Below the pieces are notes generated by a model, which saw only the letters and a list, made by a program, of their open reading frames with translations, had not been told where the DNA came from and made no database searches. 5,481 nt of DNA from JBOGZI01 sp050697275. Lineage in GTDB: Bacteria > Actinomycetota > Thermoleophilia > Solirubrobacterales > 70-9. The stretch covers positions 1 through 5,481 of the forward strand of contig JBOGZI010000088.1 of the NCBI GenBank assembly GCA_050697275.1. The letters run 5' to 3'. Made by a program: the position numbers and the translations under genes. Positions 1 to 4,980 of this stretch are shown here, one piece after another. Positions within the stretch are counted from its first letter, which is position 1. Each line of letters starts with the position of its first letter.

Positions 1-140
1 GCGCAGGCGAGGATCCCGAGCGGGGCGGCCCCCGCGATCGCGCCCCAGCTCGGCATGATCGGGGGCAGCACCACCCCGATCACCAGCCCGGCGGCGATCG
101 CCAGCCCGAGCCCTTGGCAGATGGCGAGCAGCAGGTCCAT
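1..140 (-). CDS. N-terminal part of an integral membrane protein (partial, runs off the left edge)
   Basis: Reading leftwards from the ATG at 140-138 gives 46 codons with no stop before the window ends. The peptide starts MDLLLAICQGLGLAIAAGL and continues with a valine-rich hydrophobic run (about residues 2-25), a short PPIMPSW turn, and a second Gly/Ala-rich hydrophobic stretch. This looks like the first one and a half helices of a polytopic membrane protein with no cleavable signal peptide. The start resembles small DUF4126-type membrane proteins of actinobacteria, but the fragment is too short to assign a family. It is divergent from the aminotransferase gene, with 67 bases between the two starts. 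No convincing Shine-Dalgarno sequence precedes the ATG. The hydrophobic pattern supports real coding; the function is unknown. Confidence 0.6.
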   Translation of the reverse strand, partial: MDLLLAICQGLGLAIAAGLVIGVVLPPIMPSWGAIAGAAPLGILAC

Positions 141-207
141 GGAAGGGCGGGGAAGGCTACAGGGACGGTTGCGGTACCTCCGATCGCTTTCGGCAACACT
201 GTCCGGC
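141..207. promoter_or_regulatory. Divergent intergenic region, candidate back-to-back promoters
   Basis: These 67 bases separate two divergent starts and should hold both promoters. On the plus strand AACACT (195-200) lies 7 bases before the ATG at 208, a distance fitting a -10 element of a leaderless transcript. No Shine-Dalgarno sequence is present there. On the minus strand TAGCCT (159-154) is a weak -10 candidate for the membrane protein. I found no well-spaced TTGACA-like -35 for either. Both -10 calls are weak because short A/T-containing hexamers arise easily. Confidence 0.35.
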
Positions 208-1662
208 ATGGCCGAGCCGAGCGAGAGAGGGACCTCGTCCCGCGAGCCCGCGGCGAGGCGGCGGCGGGCGCACACCACCTCGCGGGACCTGGAGCGCTAC
301 GCGGGACTGTTCGCCCGGCGCACCCAGGCGATGCGCTCCTCGGCGATGCGCGACCTGATGGCGATCACCGCGCGGCCCGAGGTGATCTCCCTCGCCGGAG
401 GGCTCCCCGACACCTCGACCTTCCCCGCGGACAGCTTCGCCGCCCAGATGACCCGGATCGCACAGGAGTCCTCGGCGGAGGCCCTCCAGTACGGGCCGAC
501 CGAGGGCTTCGAGGAGACCAAGGCCTGCATCGTCGAGGTGATGGAGGCCGAGGGGATGTCGCCCGATCCCGACGACCTGATCGTCACCACCGGCGGCCAG
601 CAGGCGATCGACCTGATCGCCAAGACGCTGATCGACCCCGGGGACCCGGTGATCTGCGAGGCGCCCACCTATCCCGGCGCAGTCCCCGCCTTCTGCAGCT
701 ACGAGGCCGAGGTGATCCAGGTGACCACCGACGACGAGGGGATGCGGATCGACGAGCTCAAGGCGGTGCTCTCCGAGCTGGCGCGAGCCGGGCGCCGGCC
801 GAAGTTCATCTACTCCGTGCCGAGCTTCCAGAACCCCGCCGGCGTGACGATGTCGGCGCAGCGGCGCATGCGGCTGGTGGAGCTGGCGCGGGAGCACGAG
901 GTGCTGGTCTGCGAGGACAACCCCTACGGCCTGCTGCGCTTCGAGGGCGAACCCCAGGCGCCGCTCTACCAGCTCGACGGGGGCGACTACGTGATCTACA
1001 TCGGCACCTTCTCCAAGATCCTCTCGCCCGGGATCAGGATCGGCTGGGTCGTGGCCCCGCCCCCGGTGCTCGAGAAGATCGGGCTCGGCAAGCAGGCGGC
1101 CGATCTCTGCACCTCGACCCTGACCCAGTACTTCGTGCGCGAGTACTTCTCCGAGGGGCGCTGGCGCGACTACATCGACGACCTGGTCGGCATCTACAGG
1201 CTGCGGCGCGACGCCATGCTCGAGGCGCTGGAACGGCACTTCCCAGCCGAGGCGGAGTGGACGCGGCCGGAGGGCGGCCTGTTCGTCTGGGCGACCCTGC
1301 CCGACTTCATCGACACCACCGACCTGCTGGCCAAGGCGCTGCGCCGCAACGTCGCCTTCGTGCCGGGACGGGCCGCCTACGTCGACGGCCGCGGCGCGAG
1401 CTCGATCAGGCTCAACTTCTCCGCCTCCGACCCCGACGAGCTGCGCGAGGGGATCCGCCGGATCGGCGCAGTCGTCTCCGAGCAGGTCGCCCTCTACGAG
1501 ACGATCACCGGCGAGCAGCCATCAGCGGGCACGTCCTCCGGAACCAAACGGGTCGCTCCTGCCGGAGCGCCCTCGCATGATCCGGGCGTGCCCGGCGAGG
1601 GCTCCGGGGACGACGCGGGCGGCGAGGTCGTCCCCATGAAGAGGCCGAGGAAGGACCGATGA
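208..1662 (+). CDS. PLP-dependent aminotransferase, fold type I, class I/II (2-aminoadipate/aspartate aminotransferase-like)
   Basis: This 484-residue protein is a cytosolic transaminase of the group related to LysN and the catalytic half of MocR regulators (COG1167-like), without the N-terminal winged helix. Numbered from the ATG at 208: the family N-terminal segment MRSSAMRDL and SLAGGLPD lie near 42-68; YGPTEG has Tyr95; the cofactor phosphate loop TTGGQQ is near 127-132; Asn209 is in SFQNPAG; Asp237 and Tyr240 are in EDNPYG; the Schiff-base lysine is Lys270 in TFSKILSPG; the substrate-carboxylate arginine is Arg401 in SIRLNFS. All expected catalytic residues are present. The start at 208 is chosen because homologs have the LFARRT segment before MRSS, and no other ATG in frame precedes it closely. 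The body ends near residue 435. A Gly/Pro/Ser-rich tail of about 49 residues follows and is not usual for the family. The stop overlaps the ddl start. The substrate cannot be read from sequence. Confidence 0.93.
   Translation: MAEPSERGTSSREPAARRRRAHTTSRDLERYAGLFARRTQAMRSSAMRDLMAITARPEVISLAGGLPDTSTFPADSFAAQMTRIAQESSAEALQYGPTEGFEETKACIVEVMEAEGMSPDPDDLIVTTGGQQAIDLIAKTLIDPGDPVICEAPTYPGAVPAFCSYEAEVIQVTTDDEGMRIDELKAVLSELARAGRRPKFIYSVPSFQNPAGVTMSAQRRMRLVELAREHEVLVCEDNPYGLLRFEGEPQAPLYQLDGGDYVIYIGTFSKILSPGIRIGWVVAPPPVLEKIGLGKQAADLCTSTLTQYFVREYFSEGRWRDYIDDLVGIYRLRRDAMLEALERHFPAEAEWTRPEGGLFVWATLPDFIDTTDLLAKALRRNVAFVPGRAAYVDGRGASSIRLNFSASDPDELREGIRRIGAVVSEQVALYETITGEQPSAGTSSGTKRVAPAGAPSHDPGVPGEGSGDDAGGEVVPMKRPRKDR
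1647..1655 (+). promoter_or_regulatory. Ribosome binding site of ddl inside the aminotransferase 3' end
   Basis: GAGGAAGGA lies just before the ATG at 1659, with its AGGA core 7 bases from the start codon. It sits in the last codons of the aminotransferase and, with the ATGA stop/start overlap, fits translational coupling. It also fixes the ddl start, which matches the Ddl N-terminal motif. Confidence 0.75.
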
Positions 1663-2609
1663 GGGTCGCGGTGCTGAAGGGCGGCAGCTCGCTCGAGCGG
1701 GGGGTCTCCCTGCGCTCGGCGGCGCGGGTGGAGGACGCGCTCGGCGCGCTCGGCCACGAGCCGCTCGGGATCGATGCGGGGCCCGACCTGGTCGACCGGC
1801 TGCGCGGCGAGCGGCCCGACGCGGCCTTCATCGCCCTGCACGGCCCCGGGGGCGAGGACGGCACCGTCCAGGAGCTGCTCGAGATCCTCGGGCTCCCCTA
1901 TACCGGTCCGGGCGTCGCCGCCTGCGCGCTCTGCATGGACAAGGTCGCCTCCAAGCACGAGGTGCGGGCCGCCGGACTGCCGACCCCCGACTGGGCCGCC
2001 TTCAACGCCACCGCCTTCCGCGAGCTCGGCGCGGCGGACACCCTCGAGGAGATCGAGGCGCGGCTCGGCTTCCCGCTGGTGGTGAAGCCGGCGAGCCAGG
2101 GCTCCTCGCTCGGGGTCGAGTTCGCCGCCTCGCGCGGGGAGGTGCCCGAGGCGCTCGTGGCGGCCTTCAGCTACGACGACCGGGTGCTGCTCGAGCGCTA
2201 CGTCAAGGGCAGGGAGCTGGCCGTCGGCATGCTCGGGTCCGAGCCGCTGCCGATCGTCGAGGCGATCCCGCGCGAGGAGGACTTCTTCAGCTTCGAGGCG
2301 CGCTACGAGATCGGCCGCACCACCTACGTCTGCCCGGCCGACCTCCCCGACGGGGAGGCGGAGGAGATCCAGTCGGTCGCGGCGCGGACCTACGAGACGC
2401 TCGGCTGCAGCGGCTTCGCGCGCGTCGACTTGATCCTCGGCGACGACGGACCGCAGGTCCTCGAGGTGAACGCGATCCCGGGCCTCACCGACACCAGCCT
2501 CTTCCCGATGGCGGCCGAGGCCGCCGGGCTCAGCTTCGAGCAGACGGTGGAGCGGATCGTCAGCCTCGCCCTGGAGCGCCCCGGGGCGGGCGCGACGCTT
2601 CCTGCCTGA
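1659..2609 (+). CDS. ddl: D-alanine--D-alanine ligase
   Basis: This 316-residue ATP-grasp enzyme joins two D-alanines in the cytoplasm to give the dipeptide added to UDP-MurNAc-tripeptide in peptidoglycan synthesis. The N-terminal domain has the GGSSLERGVSL loop with Glu13 (the E. coli DdlB Glu15 equivalent) and HGPGGEDG at 61-68. The ATP-grasp region has Lys143 in KPASQGSSLG with Ser150. The omega-loop segment FFSFEARY ends in Tyr216, which matches the tyrosine diagnostic for D-Ala-D-Ala rather than VanA-type D-lactate ligases. Metal ligands are Asp257 (RVD), Glu269 and Asn271 (EVNAIPG), followed by the SLFPMAA signature. Length is normal for a short Ddl (300-360). The start overlaps the aminotransferase stop and has a good ribosome site, so the two genes are probably one transcript. 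It converges on the BFN gene. Confidence 0.96.
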   Translation: MRVAVLKGGSSLERGVSLRSAARVEDALGALGHEPLGIDAGPDLVDRLRGERPDAAFIALHGPGGEDGTVQELLEILGLPYTGPGVAACALCMDKVASKHEVRAAGLPTPDWAAFNATAFRELGAADTLEEIEARLGFPLVVKPASQGSSLGVEFAASRGEVPEALVAAFSYDDRVLLERYVKGRELAVGMLGSEPLPIVEAIPREEDFFSFEARYEIGRTTYVCPADLPDGEAEEIQSVAARTYETLGCSGFARVDLILGDDGPQVLEVNAIPGLTDTSLFPMAAEAAGLSFEQTVERIVSLALERPGAGATLPA

Positions 2610-2648
2610 CGGCTTCGCCAGTCAGACCGCGGCTGCGAGCGGAGCCGC
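2606..2648. terminator. Candidate hairpins between convergent ddl and BFN genes
   Basis: CTGAC (2606-2610, containing the ddl stop) pairs with GTCAG (2621-2625). Inside it GGC pairs with GCC around a TTC loop, giving an 8-bp stem with one bulged A. A second dyad pairs GCGGCT (2629-2634) with AGCCGC (2643-2648) around 8 bases. Neither is followed by a T-run on either strand, so a classical intrinsic terminator is not shown. Placement in a 38-base convergent gap makes a role in ending one or both transcripts likely. Confidence 0.45.
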
Positions 2649-3145
2649 TACGGCTGGTCGCCTCCGGAGGCGAAGTCCTCCGGGGTGACGTTGTCGAGGA
2701 ACTCCTTGAACTTGTCGACGACCTCCTCGGTGTCCTCGACCTCGTGCTCGAACTCGATCGCCGACTCCTCGATCACGTCGTCGGCGGCGAAGATCGGCGC
2801 CGAGCAGCGCACCGCGAGGGCGAGCGCATCGGAGGGACGCGAGTCGATCTCCATCTCCGAGCCGTTCATCGAGATCGTGATCGAGGCGAAGAAGGTGTTG
2901 TCCCGCAGCTCGGTGACCGAGACCTTCTCGCACTTGGCGTCCATCTGCTCGAGCACCTCGGAGAGCAGGTCGTGGGTCATCGGCCGCGGCGTCGCGGCCC
3001 CCTGGAGCTTCATCAGGATCGCCGCCGCCTCGGGATGACCGATCCAGATCGGCAGGAACTTGTTGCCGTCCACAGTCTTCAGCAAGACGATCGGCTGCTT
3101 GCCGACCATGTCGAAGCTGACTCCGTAGATCGTCATCCGCTGCAC
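2648..3145 (-). CDS. BFN/DUF151 domain protein (bifunctional nuclease family)
   Basis: This 165-residue protein matches the DUF151 family (Thermotoga TM0160 fold), named for plant proteins with reported DNase and RNase activity; the bacterial role is not settled. Hallmarks are a strand-rich start (MTIYGVSFDMVG), LPIWIGHPEAAAI at 31-43, PRPMTHDLLSEVL at 53-65 and the invariant IDSRPSDALALAVR at 100-113. The C-terminal 40 residues are strongly acidic and probably helical (EFEHEVEDTEEVVDKFKEFL). No UVR motif follows. The start is GTG at 3145-3143, chosen over the ATG at 3136 because a Shine-Dalgarno sequence lies 8 bases before it. It is convergent with ddl and divergent from the first SRPBCC gene, so it is probably monocistronic. 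Family assignment is strong; nuclease activity is not shown by sequence. Confidence 0.92.
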   Translation of the reverse strand: MQRMTIYGVSFDMVGKQPIVLLKTVDGNKFLPIWIGHPEAAAILMKLQGAATPRPMTHDLLSEVLEQMDAKCEKVSVTELRDNTFFASITISMNGSEMEIDSRPSDALALAVRCSAPIFAADDVIEESAIEFEHEVEDTEEVVDKFKEFLDNVTPEDFASGGDQP

Positions 3146-3153
3146 TGGAAGGG

Positions 3154-3159
3154 CTCCTC
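3154..3159 (-). promoter_or_regulatory. Ribosome binding site of the BFN gene
   Basis: On the minus strand GAGGAG lies 8 bases before the GTG at 3145 and 17 before the alternative ATG at 3136. The spacing decides for the GTG start. Confidence 0.75.
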
Positions 3160-3176
3160 GCGGTGGGTCCAGGACA

Positions 3177-3182
3177 AGTATA
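3177..3182 (-). promoter_or_regulatory. Candidate -10 element of the BFN promoter
   Basis: TATACT on the minus strand (5 of 6 matches to TATAAT) stands out in GC-rich surroundings. It would start transcription near 3170 and leave a 5' leader of about 25 bases holding the ribosome site. No good -35 is seen 16-18 bases upstream; a TTGACC at 3194-3189 is only 6 bases away, too close to be its -35. Confidence 0.55.
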
Positions 3183-3199
3183 GGAGCGGGTCAATGCCC

Positions 3200-3229
3200 G
3201 TCCGGGGCGCCCCCGGGACTGTCCGGGGG
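3200..3229. repeat. GC-rich direct repeat and dyads in the BFN/SRPBCC divergent region
   Basis: GTCCGGGG occurs at 3200-3207 and again at 3221-3228, starts 21 bases apart, about two helical turns. The self-complementary GGGGCGCCCC sits at 3204-3213. CCCCC plus GGA (3210-3218) can pair with TCCGGGGG (3222-3229) with one bulge. These are seen directly. A regulator site is possible, but G/C runs give such patterns easily. Confidence 0.4.
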
Positions 3230-3243
3230 AGGACCGCCGCACC

Positions 3244-3267
3244 GTCCCAGCCCTCGCGGGCTGGGAC
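3244..3267. repeat. Perfect inverted repeat, 10-bp arms, before the first SRPBCC gene
   Basis: GTCCCAGCCC (3244-3253) and GGGCTGGGAC (3258-3267) are exact reverse complements around TCGC. The right arm contains the first three bases of the GACAAT box (3265-3270), and the repeat ends 11 bases before the ATG. That position suits an operator for a dimeric regulator. As RNA it would form a strong hairpin, but if transcription starts near 3279 the palindrome is not transcribed from this promoter. No T-run follows. Confidence 0.6.
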
Positions 3268-3270
3268 AAT
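3265..3270 (+). promoter_or_regulatory. Candidate -10 element (GACAAT) for a leaderless SRPBCC transcript
   Basis: GACAAT is 8 bases before the ATG at 3279. The same GACAATCG stands at exactly the same distance before the paralogous gene at 4981. No Shine-Dalgarno sequence separates box and start in either case, so transcription probably begins at or just before the ATG. No -35 is recognised. Confidence 0.5.
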
Positions 3271-3278
3271 CGCGGCTG

Positions 3279-3734
3279 ATGTCGGTCGAATGTCGACAGC
3301 AAGCCTTCATCGAGGCGCCGCTGGACGAGGTCTGGCGGCTCGCCTCGGATCCGGATCGGCAGACCGAGTGGTGGCCGGGCACCCTCGTCTTCGAGTGCAT
3401 CGACGGGACGTTCGAGCAGGGCTGCCGGGTTCGCAACGTCGAGGCACGACCCTGGCCGATGCCCGACCTGGAGACCACCCTGGAGGTCGAGAGCATGGTC
3501 CCGGGCCGCGAGCTGCTGATCCGCTGCACGGATACCGGCACCTACACGCGGGCGGTGCTGACCGAGGGGCAGGGCGGAACCTTCGTCGAGATGGAGGCCG
3601 GCAGCGACCCGACGTCGCTCGGCATCAAGGTGCAGATGGCGGTGGTCGGCCGGCGCCTCTTCCGCCACTGGGTCGAGCACGCCCTGGAGAAGCTCCGCTC
3701 CGCCGCCGAGCGGAGAGCCTCTGTCGGCGGCTGA
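3279..3734 (+). CDS. SRPBCC family protein (first of two paralogs)
   Basis: This 151-residue soluble protein has the layout of START/Bet v1-like (polyketide cyclase/dehydrase) proteins: an opening strand CRQQAFIEAP, a helix with VWRLASDPDRQTEWWPG (18-34; the WWPG turn is typical), several strands, LTEGQGGTFVEMEAG near 94-108, and a long C-terminal helix VGRRLFRHWVEHALEKLRSA (123-142). Members bind hydrophobic or lipid-like ligands in a deep pocket; the ligand here is unknown. It aligns along its length with the protein at 4981-5421, sharing CRQQAFI, WWPG, LTE-QGGTF and cysteines at 5, 40, 49 and 83. The start at 3279 has no Shine-Dalgarno sequence but fits the GACAAT box and the N-terminus of the paralog. 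No signal peptide. The chimeric primase-like gene starts about 83 bases downstream. Confidence 0.88.
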   Translation: MSVECRQQAFIEAPLDEVWRLASDPDRQTEWWPGTLVFECIDGTFEQGCRVRNVEARPWPMPDLETTLEVESMVPGRELLIRCTDTGTYTRAVLTEGQGGTFVEMEAGSDPTSLGIKVQMAVVGRRLFRHWVEHALEKLRSAAERRASVGG

Positions 3735-3806
3735 GTCGGCGATCTCCGCCCCCGCACCGGCAAGCTGAGATCATTCCGGGCATCGCAGGGACGCGAGACA
3801 CGCTGC

Positions 3807-3812
3807 TAAAGA
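3807..3812 (+). promoter_or_regulatory. Weak candidate -10 element before the primase-like gene
   Basis: TAAAGA lies 5 bases before the GTG chosen at 3818, in a short A-richer patch. It could serve a leaderless start, as suspected for the neighbours. No -35 or clear Shine-Dalgarno sequence is seen, and the gene may instead be read through from the SRPBCC gene upstream. Confidence 0.3.
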
Positions 3813-3817
3813 CCGAG

Positions 3818-4945
3818 GTGGGGAGCCGGACTCACGAGCTGCTCGCCGCCGCGGCCGACTTCTTCGAGGCCCATCTCTGGGAATCGAAGAGCGCCAGAGA
3901 GGCCCATGTGGCGCTCGCCAGGGAAGGCCTCGACGAGGACGTCATCCGCGCCTTCGGCGTCGGCTACGCGCCGATCGACGCTCAAGTGTTGATGGACCAC
4001 CTGCGCGGCCTTGGCTATTCGAGCGACGAGCTGGTCACGGCGGGGCTCGCCACCCGTTCGGTGCGGGGAGCCGTGCATCCGCGGTTCCACTCGCGCGTGA
4101 TGTTTCCGGTCAGGAGCCGCGATGGCCAGGTCGTCGGCTTCGCCGGCCTGGGCACGCTTGTCGCCCCGTCCTGGTCGCTGTGGGTGACCTCGCCCGACGT
4201 CGGGCCATACCGTCGCTCGGAGGCGGTCTTTGGGCTCGATCTAGCGGCTCCCGCAATCGCCGCCTCTGGGACGGCGCTGGTGCGGGGGGACTGCATCGAG
4301 GTGCTCCGCTCCCATCAGGACGGGGACGCGAACGCAGTCACCGTCCACAGCAGCAGCCTCACCCTCGAGCACATGGCCGCCCTCGCGGACGGGGCCCCCG
4401 GCGGGACCGACGCGCTCGAGCTCGAGCTGCCTCCCTGGATGAATGTGCAGCCACGGGGGGAGCCGGAGGACGCTCCGGTGCGCCGCGCATCGGCCGCCGG
4501 CCGGGCCAGCGCCGGGCAAGATGCTTCAGTTCCTCACCTCCACGCGAAGAAGGTCGCGATCGTGGTCGCGACTGCGCTCGCGGCGATCAACATCTGGACC
4601 GTCGCCCCGCTGGCCGCGGTGTGGATCGGCTCGCAGGCGCAGGGGGGGCGGGTCCTGAGCATGTGGGGCGTGCTCACGGTCCTCGGGGTGATGGGCACCC
4701 TTGCCTTCCTGTTCGCCTGGGCGCTCACCTGGCTGCACGACAAGTACGACGAGCTGACCGGCCGCCCCGCCGCGGTCGGCCGGACGTCCCCCTGGGGTCG
4801 CAGGATGCGAGGGGAGCTGAACGAGCACTTCCGCAGCGTCTATGGCCTCAGCGCCCCGGAGCGGGTGGTCGCCGCGTGCGTCCTCGCGGGCCTGCTCGCC
4901 TTCGAGGTCTGGTTCTTCTTCTTCGCCGGCTCGTCGATCGGATGA
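3818..4945 (+). CDS. Degenerate DnaG-primase-like core joined to a three-helix membrane domain
   Basis: From GTG 3818 the product is 375 residues. Residues 8-190 follow the DnaG catalytic-core order: AAADFFEAHL (11-20), GLDEDVIRAFGVGYAP (37-52), GYSSDELVTAGL (66-77), RFHSRVMFPVRSRDGQVVGF (89-108), TSPDVGPYRRSEAVFGL (124-140), then LVRGDCIEVLRSHQDG (154-169), where primases have VEGYMDVIALHQAG. The zinc-binding domain is absent. The TOPRIM glutamate is replaced by Arg156, the GFGGR arginine and KYLNSPET lysine are lost, and no DxD motif follows, so primer synthesis is not expected. After a Pro/Ala/Gly linker (about 205-240) come three probable membrane helices (246-270, 281-306, 349-371). A polar loop with YDELTGRP and SPWGRRMRGE separates the last two. 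The membrane part resembles small membrane proteins I recall from Solirubrobacterales. The start is uncertain: the frame is open upstream and GTG 3818 fits the domain edge. Function unknown. An internal start at 4478 may separate the halves. Confidence 0.72.
   Translation: MGSRTHELLAAAADFFEAHLWESKSAREAHVALAREGLDEDVIRAFGVGYAPIDAQVLMDHLRGLGYSSDELVTAGLATRSVRGAVHPRFHSRVMFPVRSRDGQVVGFAGLGTLVAPSWSLWVTSPDVGPYRRSEAVFGLDLAAPAIAASGTALVRGDCIEVLRSHQDGDANAVTVHSSSLTLEHMAALADGAPGGTDALELELPPWMNVQPRGEPEDAPVRRASAAGRASAGQDASVPHLHAKKVAIVVATALAAINIWTVAPLAAVWIGSQAQGGRVLSMWGVLTVLGVMGTLAFLFAWALTWLHDKYDELTGRPAAVGRTSPWGRRMRGELNEHFRSVYGLSAPERVVAACVLAGLLAFEVWFFFFAGSSIG
4465..4470 (+). promoter_or_regulatory. Internal ribosome binding site before GTG 4478
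   Basis: GGAGGA is followed after 7 bases by an in-frame GTG at 4478-4480. Starting there would give a 155-residue protein with a short Ala/Gly/Ser-rich leader and the three membrane helices, ending at 4945. This is the best-formed Shine-Dalgarno sequence in the right half of the window. It may be chance within Gly/Glu codons, or it may produce the membrane domain as a separate protein. Confidence 0.45.
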
Positions 4946-4966
4946 TCTGGAGCGGGGGACGCCTGC

Positions 4967-4972
4967 GACAAT
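4967..4972 (+). promoter_or_regulatory. Candidate -10 element (GACAAT) for the second SRPBCC gene
   Basis: GACAATCG stands 8 bases before the ATG at 4981, matching sequence and spacing upstream of the paralog at 3279. It lies between the stop of the chimeric gene and the start, so this gene may have its own leaderless transcript. No -35 is recognised. Confidence 0.5.
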
Positions 4973-4980
4973 CGGACCGG

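Noticed and set aside
157..1239. Long minus-strand open frame opposite the aminotransferase
   Set aside because: Shadow of a high-GC coding gene: rich in His/Gly/Arg/Pro, no recognisable motif, while the plus-strand frame has all PLP enzyme motifs.
3189..3194. TTGACC on the minus strand as a -35 for the BFN gene
   Set aside because: Only 6 bases from the TATACT box, and nothing like a -10 lies 16-18 bases downstream of it.
3244..3267. Palindrome as an intrinsic terminator
   Set aside because: No T-run on either side, and it lies between two divergent starts where no transcript from this window would end.
2622..3680. Minus-strand open frame of about 350 codons across the BFN and first SRPBCC genes
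   Set aside because: It is out of frame with the BFN protein and its peptide is Arg/Gly/Asp-rich without domains. The BFN frame with its ribosome site and DUF151 motifs explains the strand.
2744..3817. The open frame of the chimeric gene extends upstream to 2744, allowing a much longer protein
   Set aside because: This stretch is antisense to the BFN gene and overlaps the first SRPBCC gene in another frame. The peptide is Arg/Gly/His-rich shadow sequence without domain features.
4521..4658. Out-of-frame ATG at 4521 as the start of a separate small gene
   Set aside because: The peptide is Ser/Arg-rich shadow sequence; the hydrophobic helices are in the other frame.
4180..4980. Upstream extension of the second SRPBCC frame to 4180
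   Set aside because: It overlaps the membrane-protein frame and reads as Arg-rich shadow sequence. The paralog alignment puts the start at 4981.
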